Source: Saussurea involucrata
Taxonomy: Eukaryota; Streptophyta; Magnoliopsida; Asterales; Asteraceae
DNA: 64,000 nt
Assembly: GCA_033807775.1 (NCBI GenBank)
Contig: CM066322.1
Coordinates: 18,279,001-18,343,000, forward strand
Reading direction: 5' to 3'
Shown here piece by piece: positions 47,310-58,854 of this stretch; position 1 is the first letter of the stretch; every line of letters starts with the position of its first letter. The notes under the pieces are model-generated. The model had not been told where the DNA came from, made no database searches, and was given only the letters and a program-made list of their open reading frames with translations. Both the position numbers and the translations under genes were made by a program.

Positions 47310-48987
47310 GTAAGGTCTCGTTCCTTTCGTTTTATTTCTTTGTCGCTTCAACCGCGAAACCGTCGCAGCCGCCGCTGCAGCCATGGCTGCCGGTGGTGTT
47401 CGCTGCCGTCGTACGCCACAAACTCAGTGGGTGCATCGTAGTAGGTGGCTGCTGGGTTGAGCTTGAGCGTGGGTGCAGCCCGAGTTGTTTTGGTAAGCCC
47501 CGTTGTCTCGTCGGTTTCATATACCGAACCACCACCACCGCCGGTGGTGGCTGCTGCCGCCGCCGCCGCCGACCACTGCCGGAGGTGGCAGTGGGTGGTG
47601 CTTGGGTTGTCCAGCCCTTATCGGCCCTAAGTCGCTAAGTCTAAACCTAAATGCGTAAACGTTAAATCGATAATCAACGGTATCATTTTATGTGAAAAAC
47701 ATCGAATCTGTCCCTTTATTGTAAAATCCGTAGAAAAATCTAGGTAACTCGGATTGAGGTGAAACCAGTGCCCAAATCTCACAATTTGGGTGTAGTATGT
47801 TTCGTATGTTTTGTGGAAAATTTAACGAGGCCTCTAGCTAGGGCCAAATTGGCAATTAGTGCAGACTGGTCCGAAATTCGCTGTTCGGATAGTCTGTTTT
47901 GAAAAATCCATATAAAATAGTAGGGACCTCGTATGAACGCGTGCGATATGTCCCTGGAAACCTAAGACATAGAACTTTCTAATTATGGAATAATATTTCT
48001 GGTTTGATGAGTTTAAGGGGGGCTAAACAGGTCACGAACAGACCTGTAGTGTTAGACCAAAAACCGTAAAATGTACGTTTAGACGTGTAGTTGTAATTTC
48101 GGGTTGGGGCTACACTTTGACACTTGATGACACTTCTTTAGGTGGAAAGAAGTGAGTTGGAGTTGGCGGGTTCTTGCCGCTGTTCGTGGATATCTACTTT
48201 GCTTTTCGAGGTGAGTTCTCTCACTGCGTAGAATAGGGATTATATGTACATTACGGTAGTTTGTGTGTATTCGCTGAATTGTTGTGTGGACTAGCTGAAT
48301 TGTGGTGTGTAGTACTAGGTTGAATTAATGCCTAGTATAAATGAGTGTTATATACATCTCGGTGGGACCGAGGGCTCGGTGGGACCGAGGAATCGTGTAC
48401 AAGTATTGTGTGAACTCGGGGAGACCGAGTACTCGGTGGGACCGAGGGATTGTGTACAAGTGTGGGATGAACTCGAGGAGACCGAGGGATGCCTACACGA
48501 GTGTTGTATAATCGGGGAGACCGATGGTTTTATATATATATGCAGTTGTTGTTGTATGATCGGGGAGACCGATGGTTTTTTATATGTACAGTTGTTGTTG
48601 TATGAGTTGCCTGTTTAGGATATGTTCTTGAACTGGCATGTGTGGATTAATTGTATTTATCTGTGGTTAGGGGTAGTGTTCCTATGATTGCTATCCTATG
48701 TTAGTGTTTGAATTCACTAAGCTTCGTGCTTACCCTTTCCCTATAAAATTACTGTTTCAGGCGTGAGTGGCAGTAAGGCGTGACGGTACACACTGGCGCG
48801 TTGAGAAGACATTCGTATTTATTTATTTTTAAACTTAGTACAGTTTCGCTGTTTTATTTGAGATGATCGTTTAACTTAACGAGGTTTTGTATAAACGTTT
48901 ATTTGGAGTTAAACGCTTGTGATTTAATCTATTAAAAATGGTATTTTAAAAGTTCAAATTTATTGTAATTTTTGGGACGTTACAACT

Positions 48988-48999
48988 TGGTATCAGAGC
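48988..48999 (+). other. primer-binding site of the LARD-like element
   Basis: TGGTATCAGAGC lies three bases after the 5' LTR, complementary to initiator tRNA-Met. Confidence 0.88.
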
Positions 49000-51900
49000 A
49001 CAGCTTGAGTGAATCAAACACATCTTGGTGTGTTTGATCTCAAGTTTGCGGCTATAAAATTCTTCTCTTAAAATTTTTGGGAAATAAAAGAAAGGAAAAC
49101 CCGTTTGAGAAACGGTGATCGAGGGCGCAATGTGTACAGTCAGCCGGAGCCAAGGGAAAAGGTACAATACTTAGTGTATTTATTGCTTTCTAGATCATAG
49201 GGTATGCATGCTAGATTGCTTGTGTTGGTTACACTGTACTGTAGGGTTATTGCTTGCTAGTAGGAATTAATGTTGGTCATATTAGGTTGTTAAGTGAATG
49301 CCCTATAGGTTGTATGCAGTAAGAATCACATAGCCTTAGAATATTTGATTTAGTTCAATTGCGCAGCTCTTGTTTGAGACCAACCGTTCTAGGATAGAAT
49401 CTTGTATTCGAATGTCTATTTGTTTCACGCTGCATGTGACGGGGTATTCGTGAGGCAACTCGTTATGGCTAGTAGGGATTTCGTTGTAGCAAGGGTAGTG
49501 TTTTGGGGTGGAATTCCTAGGGAGCTAGGAAGAGTGTGTACATATGCTGGTGCAGGCACATGGGTATAGTTATCGGCGAGAAACTACTTGGGCACTTCGG
49601 GATGGGACTCGGAACGAGCAATGATAGGTGTGGAAGGTAGTAGTAGAGCTCCTACTACCGGAAGCACATGATCAATGCTTGAGTCGGGGAAAGTCATGAG
49701 GAATCCAAGGAGTGGAGCGTGAGCGTTGTTAGTGTGAGTTATTGGGTGCTAATAACTCGTTGTAATATCTACCCAGAATAGCCATCACAAGGAGGAACAA
49801 CTATAGTAAACCTGCTAGTACAGGTGTGTACTTGAATTGCTTTGATGTGATGATCGTTGGGGGTAGTGATGAAAGTTCTAAATTAGTAGTCGTTGGAATA
49901 GAAGGACGATTCTAGTATTAATCACTTGGAGTGACGATAAGGATGATGTTTGTTTTAAGTAGACCATTTCGGGCCAAGATGGATGATTGTGCTAGAATCA
50001 TAGGCTTATAGAGCCGGCTTTGATTTGAGGAAAAATCGTAGGGATTATTTGACGTAATTTCCCAACTTGCCCTAAGAGGTTTAAATGTCCGGAGGACGAT
50101 AGTGGACCGGAGAGGTATGGAGGAGTATGAGTTGAAACGTTGAATGCTGACTAAGTCATGTGCAAGGTTTATTTGGAAAATAAAAAATTACTATTCTTGT
50201 GCTTCCAATCCTTATATGGATTGTGTTTTGGAATTTTGGGAAATGTTCAGCACACACACAAGATTTCAAATTATGGATTTGAAAGTGCATGAAACCGTTT
50301 TATCACGAGAGTTGCAAACGTTGTTAGAAATTGTTTCATTTTGTTATTTTCCAACGTTCTTTTTTCGGGTAAGATGATATCCGTGTTTTGTGGTGTTTCA
50401 AATGTAGGGCAAGTGACTACGGCTTGTGACTTTAACGTTGGAACTCTAGTGTCGCTTAATTTTTCTTTCAAAAGTTTGTGTTACTAAGTATTTTATTGCA
50501 AATAGTTCAGTGTATGGATTGATTTATACGTGACTTAAGTGATGCATGAAAGAATATTTTGGTAACATTTCATAATGAGTTGTCTGGTGCGCTTTTAGTC
50601 AGTTAAGTGTTTTATTATCATTTCCATGAAAATGCGCTTTATCGACTTAGGGGTATGCATACTTGGGTAACCTTTGTTCTCGACATTTTGATAAACGAGT
50701 CGTGCATGAAATTGTTTTAGTTCCTTCTTGTCGGAATGAAAGACCATTTGGTCAAAGGAGTGTTTTAGTGTTGTGAATATCATGCATACGTTTACAATGT
50801 GTTATATTTTGAAAATATAAATGCGTAGATTGTTGACATTCGGTTAATTTAGAATTGCCGATTATTTTTGGGAAATTAAAAACTTTTGCTTTGGAGGGAA
50901 CGAGTATTTTGAGCATTTTTGACAAATACATTTTAAACTTTGGTGTTTTGACGTTATATGTCCCAAGTACGAAATGTTGAGGAAATGCTTCGTGATGACG
51001 ATTTTAGAAATTTTCTTATGGAAGTGTTACCAGTTTGCATGCCTACCCCGATTTAAGGTTTTATGATGTTTTAGTCGATATTTTTCAAATGATGGAAACG
51101 AATTAGTTTGTCTTTAAACTTGGAACTTGCACAAGTTATTTTGTGTTTTGATTGAGGTGTAATTATGAATCGTTTCCTTGTTTTGTATAATAAACTGACG
51201 CGCACAAATTTTGATTGGTAAACTTTGTTCCATACCATTTGGATGGTCAGAAAATAATTTTGAGCAAATTGCCGCTTGGGCTTCTTTTGAAGTACGTGTG
51301 AAAATTGTTGCACACCGTTTAAATTAAGCAGTTACCTTGCGTGCATGTCACGAGTCAATCCATACCAGAACTGTGGTGGTTCATTTTAAAAGAAATTATT
51401 TATTACGTTTTGCGTTTTGTGAGTAAACTGAACTGCAATGGAATGATTTTTCAACATGATTCTCCTACGTGGGACGAGCGTGTCCATTTTTGCGTAACTA
51501 CTGACCTGGTAATAGTAGTTTTATTGCATATGATATTTTTGAGATGAAAAATCTTGGTGTTGAAAGTATTTTGTAAATAATTTTTGTAAACCATTTGAGA
51601 AATGCACTTTTGAGTGTTATGTGTCATTTTGAGAATTATAAGGGTGTGAGTCCTTTGGGAAAACCCTTTTGTTTAACTAGTGTTGAGTTTTGGGGTTAAT
51701 GTTGATTTAGAGTATTGCTTACTTAAACATTGTTTAAACGCGTTTTTCGACCTATGGGTCTAGCAAGCGTGGAGCATTTTGCTCGGTTTTGACTTGGAGA
51801 TAGTCATGGGTCAATTGCCCGGTTTTAATGGCTCGGTGTGGAGTTTTGTTGATGGGTTGCTTTTGTTGCACTGTTTTGCATTTATTGCACGTTGAGTATT

Positions 51901-52800
51901 TACATGCTTGGGCGAGTGAGTCATCCCGGGATAGGCATGTTGTAGGTAGACTGTATTGCATTGGATCCATAGGCATTATAGTCAATCGTTAGTAATGGTC
52001 GGTTGGGTATCTCGGGGTGGGACCCCGGTATTTAGGTTTTATGACCTTGACTTTCCAGTAGGCACTAGGAGGTTATAGTATTGAACAGTTACCTGGGAGG
52101 TAGACGTCGAGGTGTATCCTCGATACAGCATAACTTGGCTTCGTAGAGCGAGTGTGGAAGAGACGTCAACGGTGGAAGGTTGGGTATTCCACGCGTGTTG
52201 GTACTGTAGGCCGAATAGTATCGGTTAAGGGAACGATGCCCTTTGTAATTAAGAGAATAAATGCGCAGTAACCTTTTTGAGGTAAGTGGTATATTTAAGT
52301 GTCGACTTTTGGGCTTGAGGCCAAACACCTTTAGTGTAATCGAAGAATTGTAGCCGATTTTAAAATAATTATGGTGATGGTAGTAGTAACCCTGAAATGC
52401 TCACTTGTGATGAATGGTTATGGTGGAATGATCTTCGTGGGTGATTATAAATTTACTGGTTTGATGATTCGTGTGAAATAAATTTTGGGAGTTTATTAGA
52501 ACTCGTGGAAGTTAATCGACAGTTAATGGTAGGAATGATCGGATTCGAGTATCCGTAGGGTATATTGGTGAGCAACCTTAGAATGGTTAGAGCTTGAAAT
52601 TTGAATCGAGATGTATGGAATATCTAAGGTTGGGAGACAACCGAAGTCGTTTGACTAGAAATGATTCCAGTTGTTGGAGTGTTCTTCCGATCATAATTTC
52701 AGTGTTCTTGAAGGAGTTTTGTTGGTAAGAAAAGTATTCGAGAAATTTTTAGACGGTGTGAGAAATCTAGATTCCAGTTAAGGGTGTCGCCAAGCGTATA
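49000..52800 (+). other. non-coding interior of the LARD-like element
   Basis: Only short frames are present and no Gag, protease, RT or integrase motif is seen on either strand. TGGATCCATAGGCA at 51962-51975 is the complement of a motif in the LTRs near 20300, 36750 and 41990. Confidence 0.7.
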
Positions 52801-52818
52801 GAGAAATTTAGATTCCAG

Positions 52819-52938
52819 TTAGTGAAAGTCCAGTGGCAACACCGAAAGGGTTCCGAGTGGACTTGGGAACCTGAGGTTGAGATGAGGGAGAACTATCCAG
52901 AGCTATTCACGGGCATAGACTTCGAGGACGAAGTCTAA
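52819..52938 (+). pseudogene. Pol tail remnant of the LARD-like element
   Basis: Thirty-nine codons with VKVQWQHRKGSEWTWEPE and then YPELF, ending TAA at 52936. This is the chromodomain-like C-terminus seen in the Ty3 element at 6880-6960. It shows the derivative came from a Tekay-like parent. Confidence 0.75.
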
Positions 52939-52955
52939 TTCAAGCGGGGGAGAGT

Positions 52956-55158
52956 TGTAAAGCCCGTGTCCCGGTACAGTTTTATTTTCTTCTTTTCTTT
53001 ACCTATTTATTTATTAAATATGTTTTTCAAATCGATCTCGGGATAATAAGTTTGTCGGGGAAAAACCAAAAAATTATAATTTTGTCTTCAGGGGGTTACA
53101 TATCAAAATCCTTAATTTGTTGGTTATAATTGAGAATTGCCTTAAAGCCTAGGGACTAAAGGTGTTAATGTGCTTATGAGTTTGCATGGGTCGGCCCATA
53201 AGGACCGATCCCTTCTTGTTTCCTTCATGCGTCGATCACAACAAAGGAGAAAACCCTATTATTTTTTTGGTTTGTTCTTTCCCTCCTCACGGCTGCCAAT
53301 CGAGACACACCTTTCTTTCTTTTTTTTGCTGCTGCCGTGAAACCATCCACAACCACCAGCGGCGGCGCTGTTCCTGCCGGAGAGAGAGAGAGAGAGGGAG
53401 CCGGAGTCGTGTGTCGCTGCTGTGTCGTCGCGAGGTAAGGTCTCGTTCCTTTCGTTTTATTTCTTTGTCGCTTCAACCGCGAAACCGTCGCAGCCGCCGC
53501 TGCAGCCATGGCTGCCGGCGGTGTTCGCTGCCGTCGTACGCCACAAACTCAGTGGGTGCATCGTAGTAGGTGGCTGCTGGGTTGAGCTTGAGCGTGGGTG
53601 CAGCCCGAGTTGTTTTGGTAAGCCCCGTTGTCTCGTCGGTTTCATATACCGAACCACCACCACCACCGCCGGTGGTGGCTGCTGCCGCCGCCGCCGCCGA
53701 CCACTGCCGGAGGTGGCAGTGGGTGGTGCTTGGGTTGTCCAGCCCTTATCGGCCCTAAGTCGCTAAGTCTAAACCTAAATGCGTAAACGTTAAATCGATA
53801 ATCAACGGTATCATTTTATGTGAAAAACATCGAATCTGTCCCTTTATTGTAAAATCCGTAGAAAAATCTAGGAAACTCGGATTGAGGTGAAACCAGTGCC
53901 CAAATCTCACAATTTGGGTCTAGTATGTTTCGTATGTTTTGCGGAAAAATTAACGAGGCCTCTAGCTAGGGCCAAATTGGCAAGTAGTGCAGACTGGTCC
54001 GAAATTCGCTGTTCGGATAGTCTGTTTTAAAAAATCCATATAAAATAGTAGGGACCTCGTATGAACGCGTGCGATATGTCCCTGGAAACCTAAGACATAG
54101 AACTTTATAATTATGGAATAATATTTCTGGTTTGATGAGTTTAAGGGGGGCTAAACAGGTCACGAACAGACCTGTAGTGTTAGACCAAAAACCGTAAAAT
54201 GTACGTTTAGACGTGTAGTTGTAATTTCGGGTTGGGGCTACACTTTGACACTTGATGACACTTCTTTAGGTGGAAAGAAGTGAGTTGGAGTTGGTGGGTC
54301 CTTGTCGCTGTTCGTGGATATCTACTTTGCTTTTCGAGGTGAGTTCTCTCACTGCATAGAATAGGGATTATATGTACATTACGGTAGTTTGTGTGTATTC
54401 GCTGAATTGTTGTGTGTACTAGCTGAATTGTGGTGTGTAGTACTAGGTTGAATTAATGCCTAGTATAAATGAGTGTTATATACATCTCGGTGGGACCGAG
54501 GGCTCGGTGGGACCGAGGAATTGTGTACAAGTAAATGAGTGTTATATACATCTCGGTGGGACTGAGGGCTCGGTGGGACCGAGGAATCGTGTACAAGTAT
54601 TGTGTGAACTCGGGGAGACCGAGTACTCGGTGGGACCGAGGGATGAACTCGGGGAGACCGAGGGATGCCTACACGAGTGTTGTATAATCGGGGAGACCGG
54701 TGGTTTTATATATATACAGTTGTTGTTGTATGATCGGGGAGACCGATGGTTTTTTATATGTACAGTTGTTGTTGTATGAGTTGCCTGTTTAGGATATGTT
54801 CTTGAACTGGCATGTGTGGATTAATTGTATTTATCTGTGGTTAGGGGTAGTGTTCCTATGATTGCTATCCTATGTTAGTGTTTGAATTCACTAAGTTTCG
54901 TGCTTACCCTTTCCCTATAAAATTACTGTTTCAGGCGTGAGTGACAGTAAGGCGTGACGATACACACTGACGCGTTGAGAAGACCTTCATATTTATTTAT
55001 TTTTAAACTTAGTACAGCTCCGCTGTTTTATTTGAGATGATCGTTTAACTTAACAAGGTTTTGTTTAAACGTTTATTTGGAGTTAAATGCTTGTGATTTA
55101 ATCTATTAAAAATGGTATTTTAAAAGTTCAAATTTATTGTAATTTTTGGGACGTTACA
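52956..55158 (+). repeat. 3' LTR of the LARD-like element
   Basis: The 2203-bp copy without the copia insertion. It has an extra unit of about 70 bp in the hairpin repeat tract (54480-54750). The donor-like site is at 54337. Confidence 0.92.
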
Positions 55159-55229
55159 AATACATATTGTACTTGTATCAATTTACTGAATAAGACTCTT
55201 AAAAGACTAAGAATCCTAAATAACCCAAC

Positions 55230-55515
55230 ATTCTCGTCACTTATCGCAACCTAAACAAAATACCTTTTCACTTATCGCAACTCACTACTTGCGACATCTC
55301 TTGTCGCAATGCACTAATTGCGACAATCATAATTATCGCAACCCACTTTTGCGATATTCTTTTCTTATAGCAACCAACTGTTGCGACATAACATCTTATC
55401 GCAACCAACTGTTGCGATATAACAATCTTATCGCAACCCACTGTTGCGATATAACAATCTTGTCGCAACACAAAGCTTGCGACATCCATCTTTATCGCAA
55501 CTAATTGTTCATCCT
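55230..55515. repeat. TCGCAAC/GTTGCGA inverted-repeat array
   Basis: Alternating ATCGCAAC and GTTGCGAT, with variants GTCGCAAT and ATTGCGAC, each pair separated by about 5-8 bp. The sister LTR has the same array at 37190-38220. Confidence 0.85.
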
Positions 55516-56835
55516 TATCTCAACTAACTATAAAAAACGTATTTAGTAGAGACTTATGAACTCAATTTAATCATTTCTTTCAAAAACATCATAACCCAAT
55601 TCTAAACCATTAGAAAGCTATATAAACATAAGAGGAGTAATTTAAGTGAAGAACACACCTTTGTTTTCACCAATCTGTACTCTCAATTTACTTGCTAAAA
55701 TCTGATCAGTTGGCAAAATACATCCTCCAACTTATATATTAAAATTAAAGCTTACCCCTTAACTTATAATTCCGTAAAAACAAATAACGTAAATTACTCG
55801 GGGATAAACTCTAAAATTAATCTATCAAATAATTATACTTAAATTATTCAATAAACCAAACGTAACACTTTATATAAAAACGAGATGTTACATTTTTATT
55901 CACAGTGTCCCTGGATTTACAAGTGTTTTGTCGTTGTCTAGGTTGCTCGTGTCTGCACAAACTGCTATGTCATCATGGGAAACTATTTTTGTTAAATTTG
56001 TAAAATATATGACAATGTATGATTCAAATCAATTCACATAACCTTTGTATTCTATGAGAAGGTTTCTGTTCCATTGATGCTAACTTTCATATGGCAGAGG
56101 GACAAAGGGCAGTTCCACTGCAATGATTGTGGTATCTGCATGTCAGTGGGCTATGTTATGTTAAGATGCTTATTGAATCATTTGGATTTTTTTTAATTTC
56201 TCATCTAAGTTCCAAACCGTTTATTTTTTCCAGAGTCGGCGGTCGTGAGAATTTTTTCCATTGCATGCTGTGTGGTATGCAAGATGTGACATCTAGAATA
56301 TTTTTCCATTGCAAGAATTTTTTCCACATTTGCTATTTGAACTTGCAATATGTGACATCCAGATCTCAAGTCTTACCCCTGGAGGTTATGTGATCAAATT
56401 ATTTGTTGTTATCAACTTATTGCATTTTTTTGCATTTATAATGACTTATTAGTTGTCTCATAATACCCCCATCTTGTCAAAAAGAGTCGAGATTTGATTT
56501 CTAAGTGAGTCCCATTTTGCCATTATATTACATCACTCAGCCATGTTCTTGTATATATGCTTAAATTTGATGTTAGAATCCTTCTCTGTTATGCTATTTG
56601 ATTCAAGATGTTGCTATTCTCTAAGTTTACGTGACAATCATACATGTGTTGAAAACTCCTTGAGCCACGACTGTGCTTTATGTATGGAGGTTTGTTCCTT
56701 TTCGTTTTCATTTTTGTTTTCTTATTTATTTATGATCTTTCATTGGTTTCTGAGTAACATGATAATTTAGCATTCCCACCACTGCATTTGCAGTACCTAT
56801 TCGACTCGCTGAAAGCCATTAGTGTCTTGAAATGT

Positions 56836-58854
56836 TGTAACACCCTAAAAACAGGGCTAATTTAAACCTTAAAATTCCACAAGTTATGATCAAATAACGT
56901 CAAACTTATATAACAAGAGGATCAACAGTAAGGTTTTTATATACAATAGACATCTACTCAAATAACCTATTAATCTAATCATTACATCATAATCAGATTA
57001 ACTAGGTTATCTAATCATCTGTCCCAACATATCAAAAGAATAACTAGATCCTCTGTCATCTCCAAGTTTAAGTCTTTTCAAAAGTCCTCCTCACACATCC
57101 CCGCTTACTTCCCGGAGCTTGTACCTGGTAAGAAAATTCAATTTGAAACATTAGGCTTTCGCCTAGTGAGAATATTCAAATCAAATTAAAATTTAACAAT
57201 TAAAAATCTCAACGGATAAGTCAAACCTGTTCTCGCCCATCTTACCGTACAATAACTCCTTTCAACACTGGGAATCTACCCCACTCCCATACTTATGACT
57301 AATTCGTCTAGCCATAATAATACTACCAATAGTTTACCATGAATCATCCCAGATTCAAAGTCAATACTCATATCCAAGAAATTACAAGTCAAAACCTGCC
57401 TATTTCTTAATCCTGAAGTAGAGATTACAAATTTCTTTATGCCTATCTCAAATCTTCCTTACAAGCTGGGAAATCTCCGATCTTCCCTGATCAATGGAAA
57501 TCTCCGATCTTCCATTTGAAATGGGAATTACAAATCAAAATCTGCCTATTCCACATTTCACATCCTTCCCACCTCAGAATCAATGGTCCCAATGGGATTA
57601 ATATATCGCGATACACAACCGGGACCCCCGATGATTCAAGGTACACTCATCACTAGAAATTACACCCCTTTGGTCAATGGCTAGTAATCGGTTCCCATTA
57701 GACCGTACTAAGGTGCCCCCGATGACCGGATGCCTATTTTTAGCAACCGCAACATAATACATAAGTATTATAAATCTTACTATCGTATGCGCATAACATA
57801 CAATATATTTTACATCTCAAAACATATTCTATATATACATTTATAAAGAATATTAATCTCTCACCATTTCGACTTCTCAACTATCCCCTCTTTGCTATTT
57901 AGCACGGGGATCAGCATAGCATAACTCATAGTCATCTATTTGGACTCATTACTGATTAAGACAAGTCCTTACAGCTATCGACTATTCATGGTAAAAATCA
58001 GTTTTGTAACAGCAGGAGAATTGCACAACCAACTGTCACGAAATACTCCACTTCTCGCAACCCACAGTGGCGAAATGCTCACTTCTCGCAACCAACAGTA
58101 GCGAGTTTCATACTTCTCGCAAGCCACAGTAGCGAGATTCTCACTTCACTCCAAAGAGCCTTGCGAGTTTCTCAAAATGCGCAACCCACGGTTGCGAGTT
58201 TCTCACTTTGCGCAGCCAAGGCTTGCGCAAAGTGTACTTTTCGCAGACACTGTTCATCGTCTTCTTCATTTATCCAGTTCACAAATACTTCTAAATAAGC
58301 CTACTATTTATCAATTAAGTCATACTAAAGCATTCAGACACAAATTTAACCATCTATTTCAACTTTAATGGCTTAATTTTAAAGAGAGTTGAATAACTCA
58401 CCTGGTCAGAAACTGAACACTGAGCAGTTCTTCAAAACTTCAAATCAGCTTCCCAGAACAGTTCTAAACATATAAATATGCAATTAACTATCTTTCTTAC
58501 AAGAAATCAGTAAAAGAAATCAAGTTTCTTACCACAAATTCAAGCTATTCCTTTTCTTCTTCTCTTCTTCTCGTTCTTTCTATCTCTCACTCTCGATTTC
58601 TCTCTTTCTCTACGTACTGAGTAAACACACACATAATTAGTCACTTAAGACTAATTGTGTGACACCTCTTGATAAAACACTGATGAGTCATAACTCAACT
58701 TACCAACCACACCCTTAACTTTAAAAAAATGACATAACAAACCCTCAAGATAAATTTCACATTTAACTTTGCACTAATGCCAAATTACAAACTTAACCCC
58801 AAAGTTAATACTTGTAATTTACAAAATAATACAACGGAAATTCGAGATGTTACA
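56836..58854 (-). mobile_element. solo LTR with AATGT target duplication, in exon 9
   Basis: 2019 bp, plus-strand ends TGTAACACCC and GAGATGTTACA, flanked by AATGT at 56831-56835 and 58855-58859. It splits RING-encoding exon 9. The other array copies show the empty site. Same family as the solo LTR at 21520, reversed. A CTCGCAAC/GCGAG array lies at 58025-58250 and a donor-like site at 58395-58403 (minus). Confidence 0.94.

Larger units (their letters stand above)
42349..48984 (+). repeat. 5' LTR of the LARD-like element, split by copia
   Basis: Matches 52956-55158. The middle (42560-42830 and 47315-47640) is GC-rich with GAGAGA and CCGCCG tracts. A donor-like GAG|GTGAGTTCTC lies at 48208. 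CTCGG-type hairpin repeats span 48355-48560. Confidence 0.9.
42349..55158 (+). mobile_element. LTR element with almost non-coding interior (LARD-like)
   Basis: AATAC flanks it (42344-42348 and 55159-55163). LTRs start TGTAAAGCCC and end GGGACGTTACA: 42349-48984 (about 2.15 kb without the nested copia) and 52956-55158 (2.2 kb). The 4-kb interior has an initiator-Met PBS (48988-48999), a purine tract (52941-52955) and only a 39-codon Pol tail. The rest (49000-52800) contains no frame with a retroelement motif. Such large non-coding derivatives depend on enzymes from relatives. Confidence 0.9.
33522..55892 (-). mobile_element. deleted Ty3-type retroelement (Gag remnant), outer element of a nest
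   Basis: Two LTRs (33522-38878 and 40972-55892, each enlarged by insertions) flank a 2.1-kb interior (38879-40971) with a PBS, a Gag remnant and the last codons of Pol. TTTTT lies on both sides (33517-33521 and 55893-55897); this is weak as a homopolymer. Stronger support is that the flanking gene exons 4 and 5 join in frame across it. Net LTR lengths are about 2.26 and 2.11 kb. Most of Pol is missing, so it would need enzymes in trans. Confidence 0.88.
40972..55892 (-). repeat. 5' LTR of the outer element, with a 12.8-kb insertion
   Basis: Parts 40972-42348 and 55159-55892 join at an AATAC target duplication. It has more 43-44-bp repeats (41590-41970) than the sister LTR. About 230 bp is deleted at 55705 relative to the sister LTR at 38475-38690. 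Confidence 0.9.

Noticed and set aside
53422..53766. Open frame of 114 codons, also seen at 47300-47638
   Set aside because: It lies wholly inside the LTRs of the LARD-like element, in GC-rich sequence with CCGCCG runs, and differs by indels between copies.
56543..56770. 75-codon frame repeated at 60288, 62049 and 63561 as a conserved small gene
   Set aside because: It spans exon 8 of the CHY/RING copies plus flanking intron. Conservation comes from the array duplication.
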